Shown: piece by piece, positions 1 through 6,661 of the stretch | Layout: every line of letters starts with the position of its first letter | How positions within the stretch are numbered: the stretch's first letter is position 1 | Assembly (NCBI GenBank): GCA_028709565.1 | Contig: JAQVWU010000035.1 | Coordinates: 1-13,279, forward strand | DNA length: 13,279 nt | From: Eubacteriales bacterium | GTDB lineage: Bacteria > Bacillota > Clostridia > Oscillospirales > CAG-272 | Direction: 5' to 3' | Made by a program: the position numbers and the translations under genes | Notes under the pieces: model-generated | What the model saw: the letters and a program-made list of their open reading frames with translations, nothing else | Told to the model about the DNA's origin: nothing | Database searches by the model: none

Positions 1-34
1 ATTTTACAGGAGAATTTTATATGTGTAAATATTA

Positions 35-122
35 GGTGTTCAACCTGGGCGGAATAGGTGTTCAGTTTCAGCGGTCGCGCTGTTCAACTTGCGCGGTCAC
101 GTTGTTCAATCTCACGCGGAAT
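35..122 (+). repeat. Four-unit 22-bp direct-repeat array upstream of istB
   Basis: The hexamer TGTTCA begins at 37, 59, 81 and 103, exactly 22 bp apart. Each copy is followed by a GCGG block at 49, 71, 93 and 116, so the last unit has slipped by one base. The unit reads roughly GGTGTTCAACYTNNGCGGNM. A spacing of about two helical turns would place every copy on one face of the DNA. IS21-family elements are known to carry multiple short repeats bound by their transposition proteins, and I infer a similar role here. The array ends just before istB, so it may also act as a regulatory or spacer segment after an istA gene lying outside the window. Confidence 0.75.
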
Positions 123-139
123 ATGCAGAAACAGTGACA

Positions 140-916
140 ATGACAAACAGAAGTATAGCAGATAAACTTGCTGAGATGCGTCTGACCGCCATGGCTGACG
201 CTTTTACGGTGCAGATCACAGATACAAAAATGATTGATGTCCCGTTTGAAGACCGCTTCGGTATGCTGGTAGACATTGAGTACAGCAGTAGGAAAAGCAA
301 CCGGTTAAACAGACTTGTGAAGCCGGCTGAATTTGACCAACCGGAAGCACATATTGCAGATATTGATTACAAATCCGGTAGAAAGCTGAACCGAGAGTTG
401 ATCACGAGGCTTTCCTCATGCGAGTATGTCTCTGAATACAGAAATATATTCATCACGGGAACGACCGGAAGCGGTAAGACCTATCTTGCCTGTGCGCTAG
501 GTATGGAAGCCTGTAAACAGTATTTCACAGTGAAATATGTTCGTTTGCCGGATTTTCTAATCGATATGGAGATGGCAAGGAACGAAGGAACATACAAAAA
601 GCTGATGGCAAAATTTTGCAATCCAATGCTGTTGATCTTCGATGAATGGTTATTGTTGAAACCATTCGAAAAAGAGCAGCAAGACATTTTTGAATTGCTG
701 CACCATCGCCGTAAGAAATCCTCGACGATTTTTTGCTCATAATTCAGGAGTGAAGGCTGGTATGAACAGTTGGGGGGATCTGCCAGTCCGTTGGCTGATG
801 CAATTCTTGACAGAATCGTCCATGACGCTTACAAGATCAATATTGAAAGCATCGATCCTAGCAAGGATGTTTCCATGAGGGAAGTCTACGGACTCGATAA
901 AAAATTGAGTGAATAA
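140..916 (+). pseudogene. istB: IS21-family transposition helper ATPase IstB, interrupted by an in-frame stop
   Basis: IstB is the AAA+ ATPase that loads and activates the IstA transposase of IS21-type elements. From ATG 140 the product shows the usual N-terminal helical region, Walker A GTTGSGKT at residues 107-114 and Walker B LLIFDEW at 164-170. It then reaches SSTIFCS and stops at TAA 740-742. Translation continues in the same frame without shift (FRSEGWYEQLGG, LADAILDRIVHDAYKI, MREVYGLDKKLSE) to TAA 914-916. This gives the full family length of about 258 codons. Relatives have SQF at this point, so a single C-to-T change (CAA to TAA) explains the break. A TTG-started extension back to 89 lies in the repeat array and is unlikely; the MTNRSIADKLAEMRL start matches the family. 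No istA is visible, because the window begins just upstream. As it stands the gene is probably inactive. Confidence 0.9.
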
Positions 917-969
917 GGTATCCTGTGGCTCTGCCCCAGACCCCGGGATTTAACGCTTTAAAGGTTTCC

Positions 970-1043
970 GGGAAGAGTGGTAATATGTGTACCAAACTAA
1001 AAAAAGAAGGGCGACTCCCATGTGTCATGGTATCACTCTTCCC
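970..1043. repeat. Inverted repeat bounding a 74-bp segment
   Basis: GGGAAGAGTG at 970-979 is the perfect reverse complement of CACTCTTCCC at 1034-1043. Pairing continues inward with a few mismatches (G/A, then TA, then ATG) for about 17 positions. The 40-nt interior includes an A-run (999-1005) and a short GGG/CCC pairing. It could fold as one long hairpin, act as a terminator-like structure after istB, or be a miniature inverted-repeat element. No transposase is associated with it. Confidence 0.6.
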
Positions 1044-1168
1044 GCTAACCCCGTATCCGGCGCTCATGTCGGTCCTCACCGTTGCACTACCCTCCTGTAT
1101 GGCTAAAGCATCTATATGATGTCACTTTATTTATTTTTTTGTCAATATGCTCCGTCATAGCGGAAGCA

Positions 1169-1221
1169 TGGCTCTGTGAGCTCCGGACACCTGGCTCTGT
1201 CACGCCCGGACAGGCGGCTCT
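1169..1221 (+). repeat. 23-bp direct repeats with TGGCTCTGT motif, putative IS21 right-end sites
   Basis: TGGCTCTGT at 1169-1177 and 1192-1200 are 23 bp apart. CCGGACA follows each copy at 1183-1189 and 1206-1212, keeping the 23-bp phase. A third, degenerate copy, CGGCTCT, starts at 1215, again 23 bp on. A single further copy, TGGCTCTGC, lies at 926-934 right after istB. Multiple phased repeats near the ends are typical of IS21-family elements, so this is probably the right-end binding region. Confidence 0.6.
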
Positions 1222-1231
1222 CAGGAACAAG

Positions 1232-1257
1232 AGTATTCAGCCGCCAAACTGAATACT
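1232..1257. repeat. 9-bp stem, 8-nt loop inverted repeat
   Basis: AGTATTCAG at 1232-1240 pairs perfectly with CTGAATACT at 1249-1257 around an 8-nt loop. It lies just past the TGGCTCTGT repeats. No T-run follows on either strand, so it is not a typical intrinsic terminator. It may be an end structure of the IS remnant or a protein-binding palindrome. Confidence 0.5.
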
Positions 1258-1493
1258 TTAGCCGGACTACACTGTCGAGGGTGTTTTCAACTCAGGCGCT
1301 ATATACAAATATTCATCATATTCAATTTAGAAAACAGTTGTTCGAAAAAGCTGGCAACGTGGCAGAAATTTAAAAACTCATCCCTTTCGAGGTATAAATC
1401 TTTATAATCTTGAGTTTGTTATGCTAATTTTAATGATTTCTCTCTGCTTATATCCGTTTCTTATTGACTTTTTACTGGAGTATGTTTGTTTTT

Positions 1494-1527
1494 ATAAAAA
1501 AGAGACCCCCGCACTTTATTGTGCGGG
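1494..1527 (-). terminator. Intrinsic terminator of the Lrp-aminotransferase operon
   Basis: On the minus strand a 7-bp GC-rich stem (CCCGCAC at 1508-1514 with GTGCGGG at 1521-1527, loop of 6) begins 9 nt after the aminotransferase stop. It is followed by GGTCTC and then six T residues (1501 down to 1496). The U-tract sits 6 nt beyond the stem, a little farther than ideal. Plus-strand flanks are also T-rich beyond the stem (ATTTTATT), so some bidirectional action is possible. Confidence 0.7.
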
Positions 1528-1536
1528 AGAATTTTA

Positions 1537-2721
1537 TTATGTTCCGAATTGGCCGAAATCTCTTGTGAATTTCTCGAGTTTATCCAGCGCGGTTGTTATA
1601 TGGGCTACCGAATAGGCGTAGGAGATGCGGGCGAAACCCTCGCCGCAGTCGCCGAAGGCCGTTCCCGGAACGATGGCGACACCGTAATCGTAGAGCAGCT
1701 TTTCGCAGAATGCCTCGCTGGTCATGCCGAAACGCGCGATGTTCGGGTAGACATAAAAGGCGCCCTCGGGTTCAAAGCAGTCAATGCCTATGGACCGCAG
1801 ACCGTTGACTATATACCGGCGGCGGCGGTTATATTCCTCAGCCATATACTCGATATCCTCGTCGCCGTTTCTCATCGCCTCAATGGCGGCATACTGGCTG
1901 GCGGTGGGCGCGCACATCAGCGCGAACTGATGAATTTTGAACATTTGTGAGGTCAGCTCCGCCGGGGCTGTGATATAACCGAGCCTCCATCCGGTCATGG
2001 CGTATGCCTTTGAAAAGCCGGAGGCAATCAGGGTGCGCTCGCGCATACCCTCAAGCGCGGCAATGGAAACGTGCTGCCGTCCGTAGGTCAGCTCGGCATA
2101 AATTTCATCGGACAGGATCATAATGTCGGTGCCGCGCAGCTCCGCCGCTACAGCCTCCAGGTCCTCGGCGGTCATTATAGCGCCGGTGGGATTGTTGGGA
2201 AAGGGCAATATCAGCAGTTTGGTTTTGGGTGTTATGGCGGCGCGCAGGTCAGCGGCGGTCAGTTTAAAGCGGTCGCTTTCCTTTGTATTAATAATTACCG
2301 GTACGCCGCCCGCCAGATTAACAAGCGGTTCATAGCATACAAAGGCCGGCAGCGGAATGATTACCTCATCGCCGGGATTTATAAGCGCGCGTATGGCCAG
2401 GTCTATCGCTTCGCTGCCCCCCACCGTTACGATAATCTCGTCATCGGCCGAATAGTTCAGACCAAAGCGGCGGTTAAGATAACGGGAGATCTCCTCGCGC
2501 AGTTCGGCGAGTCCTTTGTTTGAGGTATAGTAGGTGCGTCCCTTTTCGATGCTTTCAATCGCCGCGTCGCGGATATGCCAGGGCGTCACGAAATCGGGCT
2601 GCCCTACGGTAAGGGATACCACACCCTTCATTTCGTCCAGCAGGTCAAAGAACTTGCGAATGCCTGACGGGCGAATCGAGCGCACCTTGTCTGATATTAC
2701 ATTGTCATAGTTGAAAGTCAA
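1537..2721 (-). CDS. PLP-dependent aminotransferase, class I/II (fold type I)
   Basis: This 394-aa protein is a full-length subgroup I aminotransferase related to PatA/AspC-type enzymes. It transfers an amino group from an amino acid to a 2-oxoacid in the cytoplasm. Visible motifs are PFPNNPTG with the cofactor-binding Asn177, SDEIY with Asp205 (pyridine nitrogen) and Tyr208, SGFSKAYAMTGWRLGY with the Schiff-base Lys238, and Arg365 in ARISYAYS as the substrate carboxylate binder. The start is TTG at 2721, which overlaps the stop of the upstream Lrp gene as TTGA; a GAGAGGGG ribosome binding site sits about 9 nt upstream. This overlap implies translational coupling. The substrate cannot be read from sequence; aspartate, aromatic amino acid or N-acetyl-diaminopimelate aminotransferase are all possible. 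Confidence 0.95.
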   Translation of the reverse strand: MTFNYDNVISDKVRSIRPSGIRKFFDLLDEMKGVVSLTVGQPDFVTPWHIRDAAIESIEKGRTYYTSNKGLAELREEISRYLNRRFGLNYSADDEIIVTVGGSEAIDLAIRALINPGDEVIIPLPAFVCYEPLVNLAGGVPVIINTKESDRFKLTAADLRAAITPKTKLLILPFPNNPTGAIMTAEDLEAVAAELRGTDIMILSDEIYAELTYGRQHVSIAALEGMRERTLIASGFSKAYAMTGWRLGYITAPAELTSQMFKIHQFALMCAPTASQYAAIEAMRNGDEDIEYMAEEYNRRRRYIVNGLRSIGIDCFEPEGAFYVYPNIARFGMTSEAFCEKLLYDYGVAIVPGTAFGDCGEGFARISYAYSVAHITTALDKLEKFTRDFGQFGT

Positions 2722-3194
2722 AGGCTGTGTCCCCTCTCGTCGATTTCCGGTCCGTTATAAACAACCCCTTTGTCTTTATACTTTCTGAGTACAAAGTGGG
2801 TTGCGGTGGACACAATATATTCCATGGGCGCCAGCTTGTTCGCTACAAAGAAAGCGACCTCGCGCATGGTGCGTCCCTCGATTAATACACACAGGTCATA
2901 TGCCCCGGACATCAGATAAACCGACTGTACCTCGGGATAATTGTAGATCTTCTCCGCGACATGGTCAAAGCCGCGGTCGCGCTGGGGCGCCACCTTTAAT
3001 TCAATGAGCGCCGTGACATATTCGCGGTCGGTTTTATCCCAGTCTACAATTGTTTTATATCCGAGGATAATACCGTCCTGTTCATATTGTTCGATCAGTG
3101 TTTTAATATCGCCGACCTCCTTGTCACACATAACAGCAAGTTGTTCGGCGGTCAGACGGCTGTCGTTTTCGAGCAGCTGCAGGAAGTTTTTCAT
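2718..3194 (-). CDS. Lrp/AsnC family transcriptional regulator
   Basis: At 158 aa this matches the standard Lrp/AsnC size. Residues 1-50 form the N-terminal winged helix-turn-helix (LTAEQLAVMCDKEVGDIKTLI followed by the DGIILGYKTIVDW wing). Residues 60-137 form the RAM ligand-binding domain, with the SGAYDL turn at 96-101 that often lines the amino-acid pocket. ATG 3194 has a good AGGAG site about 9 nt upstream. It is the first gene of a two-gene operon with the aminotransferase and is divergent from the LDH-like gene. By analogy with the family it is likely to autoregulate and to sense an amino acid handled by its partner enzyme. That role is inference. Confidence 0.93.
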   Translation of the reverse strand: MKNFLQLLENDSRLTAEQLAVMCDKEVGDIKTLIEQYEQDGIILGYKTIVDWDKTDREYVTALIELKVAPQRDRGFDHVAEKIYNYPEVQSVYLMSGAYDLCVLIEGRTMREVAFFVANKLAPMEYIVSTATHFVLRKYKDKGVVYNGPEIDERGHSL

Positions 3195-3340
3195 TGTACT
3201 GTACTCCTGGTTTACATTATTTTATGGATTTTTGCCTGTGATTGTATTGTTGCCGTTTTTATTCGAATAATAACATATATATTTAATTTATAAAATGCAA
3301 TAGCATTATCATGAAAGATGAGGGGAAGGAGACGCAAGGG
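3195..3340. promoter_or_regulatory. AT-rich divergent intergenic region between the Lrp gene and the LDH-like gene
   Basis: This short AT-rich region must hold start signals for both divergent genes and is the natural place for an Lrp operator. I see no consensus promoter pair on either strand. Weak candidates are TTGCAT with TATGTT at 17-bp spacing on the minus strand, and TTGCCG with ACATAT at 17 bp on the plus strand. A 5-bp inverted repeat, AATGC/GCATT, lies at 3294-3307. On the plus strand a strong AAGGAG (3326-3331) stands 9 nt before ATG 3341. Confidence 0.4.
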
Positions 3341-4288
3341 ATGGCTGAAAAGACCGAAAATGGCGCGCAAGAACGTTGTATAAAGACGGTGGCGGCAGCC
3401 GGACGGGGGGCTGCCCGCATGAGTTATGCCCTTTCTCTTCTGTATACCGCCGGCTGTGACAGACTGCATATTATTGACGCCGGTCCCGGTGAGGCGGCCG
3501 ACCTGGGCCAGGCAGCGGCTTTTATCGGATCGCATATAAACATTGCCGCCGGAGCGTTTGAAGCGGCGGCGGGTGCCGATATACTCACGGTGTTCGGCGG
3601 AGGCCGTGAGACCGGGGAGGATGATAGCGCATTTATGCGCAGGTCCGCCGGGGAGGTGCGCCATACGGTCCGCGCGGTGCTGAAAGCGGGATTTGACGGT
3701 ATTCTGATTATAGCCGCCGAACCGGTCGACATTACGACCTTAGCCGCGCTTGAGGAATCCGGCTTTCCGCCCGAGAGGGTTATCGGAACAGGCACCGCCG
3801 CCGTCACCGCCGCGCTGCGCCGCACACTCGGCGATTATTTCGGTGTGTCGCCGCGGGACATTAACGCCTATGTTATGGGGGAACACGGCGACAGCGGATT
3901 TATACCGTGGTCGCAGGCTATGATAGGGACAAAACCGGTGCTCGAGGTCTGCGATGACTCTGCGTCAAACTTCCGGTTCGACGAGATAATAACAATCGCC
4001 GACCGCATACGCCGAACCGATTCGAAGGACGGCGCCCCGCACGGAAACGCGGCGGCGGCGGCCGGGATAACACGCGCGATATTCGGCGACGAAAACAATA
4101 TTCTGACCGTATCGGCCTTTCTTCGCGGTGAATACGGTCAGAGCGGGGTATGCGCCGCCCTGCCGTGTATAATAGGACGGTCGGGTATCAAGTCAAAAAT
4201 ACGCCTGCCCCTTCATGAGTATGAATTCGGGCTGATGGATGATTCCTGCCGGATTCTCAAAAGCGCCGCGCTCAGTCTGGGCGGATGA
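3341..4288 (+). CDS. Lactate/malate dehydrogenase-fold protein with degenerate active site
   Basis: This 315-aa protein follows the LDH/MDH fold from end to end. It has a Rossmann start, an Asp at the end of strand 2 (HIID, Asp46), GEAADLGQA, PVD, GTGT, GEHGDS with the catalytic histidine His182, and a normal C-terminal helix. Several residues essential in the family are changed, numbered from ATG 3341. The glycine motif is GRGAAR (21-26), with Arg for the third Gly. NPVD is EPVD (Glu127). The mobile-loop GETR is GEDD (Asp95). In GTGT-AAVTAALR the Asp that orients His is Val155 and the carboxylate-binding Arg is Ala158. It may therefore use a different substrate or be non-catalytic. Start 3341 is preferred over ATG 3311 because of AAGGAG 9 nt upstream and normal length. 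The stop overlaps the convergent next gene by 17 bp. Confidence 0.85.
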   Translation: MAEKTENGAQERCIKTVAAAGRGAARMSYALSLLYTAGCDRLHIIDAGPGEAADLGQAAAFIGSHINIAAGAFEAAAGADILTVFGGGRETGEDDSAFMRRSAGEVRHTVRAVLKAGFDGILIIAAEPVDITTLAALEESGFPPERVIGTGTAAVTAALRRTLGDYFGVSPRDINAYVMGEHGDSGFIPWSQAMIGTKPVLEVCDDSASNFRFDEIITIADRIRRTDSKDGAPHGNAAAAAGITRAIFGDENNILTVSAFLRGEYGQSGVCAALPCIIGRSGIKSKIRLPLHEYEFGLMDDSCRILKSAALSLGG

Positions 4289-5087
4289 GGCTCTTCATAT
4301 AACTGATATATTGGTGGAAGGCGACACCCGGCTCGGCAAGTTCACGTGACCAGCGCTTCACCCACTCGTAGGATAAAAATCCCGTATAACCTATGGCGGT
4401 CAGCTCATTTATCGCTTCCTCAACCGGCATATCGCCGTAACCGGTCAGCATATAGGTGATTTTACCGTTGCGGCCGCGTACCGAGTCCTTGATATGAACG
4501 TGTTTTATATACCTGCCGATGTTTTTTACCGACTGCGCGGGTGTTTCTCCGAAGAAGCGTACGGTATGGTGTATATCCCAGATAACGCCCATATTGGGAT
4601 GCGCCGTGCGCTCCATCAGTTCCGCCATGGCGGAGGTATCGGCGAGATAACCGTTTGTTTCTATAAGCAAATCGATGCCGAAATCCGCGGCAAAATCACA
4701 GAGAAGCGCGTATTTTTCGGCTGTCGTGTGCGTGTCGGCGTTCACCTTTGGACCCGGGGTTTCCTCACCCATCACACGGACATATTTTGTGCCCGTTTTA
4801 GCCGCCAACAGGACATAATCCTTTACCTCGAATTCGGCGTCGGCGAGGTTTTCATTACCCGAAAGATAGGCGCCTGAGGTGAGGATGGGAAAGGTCAGGT
4901 TTGTGCGCCGCAGGGTTTCCAGGGTTTGGGGCAATTGTCCGGGTAAAAAAGCGGCGATTTTGGGGGCGTAAATCTCATCGGCAATGCCCCGGATTTCAAT
5001 GCCGTCGTAACCCAGATCGGATGCGGTTGAAAAAATATCGCCGAAAGTCCAATCGGGACAGCCGAGGGTGGAAAAAGAGAGTTTCAT
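4272..5087 (-). CDS. Sugar phosphate isomerase/epimerase, xylose-isomerase-like TIM barrel (AP endonuclease family 2)
   Basis: At 271 aa this is one TIM barrel of the xylose-isomerase-like superfamily, which includes IolE, IolI, tagatose/psicose epimerases and hydroxypyruvate isomerase. The four expected metal ligands are present: Glu143 in IETNG, Asp171 in WDIHH, His198 in HVHIKD and Glu241 in SYEW. The opening MKLSFSTLGCPDW and GYDGIEIRG (strand 2) are typical. ATG 5087 is preferred to the longer frame reaching 5153, because the family begins here; the ribosome binding site (AAAGG, about 13 nt away) is weak. It lies 109 bp downstream of uxaC on the same strand with no convincing terminator between, so it is probably the last operon gene. 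It likely isomerises or epimerises a sugar or sugar acid. The exact substrate is unknown. Confidence 0.88.
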   Translation of the reverse strand: MKLSFSTLGCPDWTFGDIFSTASDLGYDGIEIRGIADEIYAPKIAAFLPGQLPQTLETLRRTNLTFPILTSGAYLSGNENLADAEFEVKDYVLLAAKTGTKYVRVMGEETPGPKVNADTHTTAEKYALLCDFAADFGIDLLIETNGYLADTSAMAELMERTAHPNMGVIWDIHHTVRFFGETPAQSVKNIGRYIKHVHIKDSVRGRNGKITYMLTGYGDMPVEEAINELTAIGYTGFLSYEWVKRWSRELAEPGVAFHQYISYMKSLIRPD

Positions 5088-5196
5088 ATATAACAACAGC
5101 CTTTCGTTATCAAATTTTATCACAATTCCGGTAATACCAATAATGCCGCTCAATAAAAAAATCAGACATTCCGGTTACACGCTAAACTCAGGATTT

Positions 5197-6612
5197 TCAG
5201 GAAAAACGGAAGAAGGCCTTTGTGTTATTATAGCATATGTTCATGACCATCTCCGCCAGCGAATCGATATCGGCGGGATATTCACCGTTTTCTACCCAGC
5301 CGCCTATAATATCGCACAGAATACGGCGGAAGTATTCATGCCGAGGATAAGAGATAAAACTGCGGGAGTCGGTCAGCATGCCCAAAAAACGCCCGAAAGC
5401 GGACAGACTGGCCAGAGCGGTCATCTGCTGACGCATGCCCGCATGGTGATCGTTGAACCACCACGCGCTCCCCTGCATGACTCTGGGCATGCCGCCCTCC
5501 GAGTCTGTCTGGAAGGCTCCGCACAGCGCGCCTATGGCGGCATTGTCGGTCGGGTTTACCGAATACAACAGTGTGCGGGGCAGCGCACCGCGTTTTTCCA
5601 TCAGACCGAGCAGACCAGCGAGTTCGGTAACGCTCGGACGCGCGCCTATAACGTCAAATCCGGTGTCGGGACCCAGCTTTTTGAACATAACATCGCTTAC
5701 GTTGCGCAATACTCCGAAATGAAGCTGCATAACCCATCCGCGCTTTTTATATTCGGACGCGAAAAAGCAGAGCATCTCGGTCTTGAATACGGCGGTTTCT
5801 CCGGCGCTGGGTCTGAACCCGTTAAACACCTTTGTGAATACCTCGGCGGACATGTGCGGGTTGTCCGCGGGGAGAAAGGGTATTGTATCGTCAATGCCGT
5901 GGTCGGCGGTCAGGCAGCCGTGCGCCGCAAAATAGTCGAGCCGGCGCGCGAAGGCGGCCTTAAGGGAATCGATATCGGCAATATCAGTGCCCGATATTTC
6001 GGCGAGGCGCCCGATATATTCTTTCCAGCCGGCACGCTCTATATTGACCCCCTTGTCGGGACGCCAGGCCGGCAGCACGGCGACATCAAAGCTGTCGTCG
6101 CCTGCCAGGGCGGCGTGATATTCGAGGGTATCGCACGGGTCATCGGTAGTGCACAGCCTTTCCACGCGGGAGTTCTTAATTATCCGGTGCACACTCATTT
6201 CGCTTCCGGCCAGTTTGTCGTTGCACAGTTCCCACACCGTGTCGCAGGTTTCGGCGTTAAGTATACCGTCATACCCGAAATATCGCTTAAGTTCGAGGTG
6301 AGACCAATGATACAGCGGGTTGCCGATAAGCATGGGCATCACCGAGGCATACGCGGCGAATTTTTCGTAATCGGAGGCGCTGCCGGTAATGCAATTCTCC
6401 GGGATGCCGCAGGAGCGGAGCGCGCGCCATTTGTAGTGATCCCCCCCCAGCCAAAGCTCGGTTATATTGTTATAGCGTTTATCCTCGGCTATTTCCCGCG
6501 GGCTGACATGACAGTGGTAATCGATAATCGGCAGTTCGGCTGCATAATTATGATAAAGGGTCTTGGCGGTGTCGGTATTCAGCAGAAAGTTTTTCCCCAT
6601 AAAAGTCTTCAA
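5197..6612 (-). CDS. uxaC: Glucuronate isomerase (uronate isomerase)
   Basis: UxaC converts D-glucuronate to D-fructuronate and D-galacturonate to D-tagaturonate, the first cytoplasmic step of hexuronate breakdown. The protein matches UxaC throughout: DYHCHVSPREIA with metal-binding His33 and His35, GDHYKWR, IGNPLYHWSHLELKR, TTDDPCDTLEYH, VLPAWRPDK, GARPS, WWFNDH, MLTDSRSF (Asp near 415) and RHEYFRRILC. From TTG 6612 it is 471 aa, close to the 470 aa of E. coli UxaC, and begins MKTFMGKNFLL as relatives do. ATG 6600 (467 aa, weak GAAG six nt upstream) is the alternative; neither start has a strong ribosome binding site. It begins 49 nt after the glycoside hydrolase stop with no terminator between, so it is co-transcribed. 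No other uronate-pathway genes (uxuA/B, kdgK/A) are in view. Confidence 0.97.
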   Translation of the reverse strand: MKTFMGKNFLLNTDTAKTLYHNYAAELPIIDYHCHVSPREIAEDKRYNNITELWLGGDHYKWRALRSCGIPENCITGSASDYEKFAAYASVMPMLIGNPLYHWSHLELKRYFGYDGILNAETCDTVWELCNDKLAGSEMSVHRIIKNSRVERLCTTDDPCDTLEYHAALAGDDSFDVAVLPAWRPDKGVNIERAGWKEYIGRLAEISGTDIADIDSLKAAFARRLDYFAAHGCLTADHGIDDTIPFLPADNPHMSAEVFTKVFNGFRPSAGETAVFKTEMLCFFASEYKKRGWVMQLHFGVLRNVSDVMFKKLGPDTGFDVIGARPSVTELAGLLGLMEKRGALPRTLLYSVNPTDNAAIGALCGAFQTDSEGGMPRVMQGSAWWFNDHHAGMRQQMTALASLSAFGRFLGMLTDSRSFISYPRHEYFRRILCDIIGGWVENGEYPADIDSLAEMVMNICYNNTKAFFRFS

Positions 6613-6661
6613 TTGACGGTCACATCCCTTCACTTGATTTGTTGTGCGTATATTTGTTTGT

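Larger units (their letters stand above)
917..1536. other. Non-coding tail of the IS21 remnant and gene-free DNA
   Basis: These 620 bp contain no convincing gene; the short open frames lack ribosome binding sites and recognisable motifs. The stretch holds copies of a TGGCTCTG motif, a large inverted repeat at 970-1043, a tight stem-loop at 1232-1257, and then AT-rich DNA up to the terminator of the neighbouring minus-strand operon. The first 310 bp or so are probably the right part of the IS element or a second small insertion. I could not place the exact right end or a target-site duplication. Confidence 0.6.

Noticed and set aside
740..742. TAA read as glutamine (altered genetic code or read-through) in istB
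   Set aside because: TAA is used as a normal stop elsewhere in the window, for example for the aminotransferase and the glycoside hydrolase. A point mutation in a mobile element is far simpler.
1280..1300. GGTGTTTTCAACTCAGGCGC as a fifth copy of the TGTTCAAC left array
   Set aside because: The resemblance needs a 2-nt insertion and it is out of phase and 1.2 kb away; too weak to claim, though worth including in an end-mapping alignment.
9..1537. Shared 12-mer GGAGAATTTTAT at 9-20 and 1526-1537 as flanking repeats of the IS element
   Set aside because: A 12-bp AT-rich match is expected by chance in 13 kb, is longer than usual IS21 target duplications, and the second copy belongs to the aminotransferase 3' end and terminator region.
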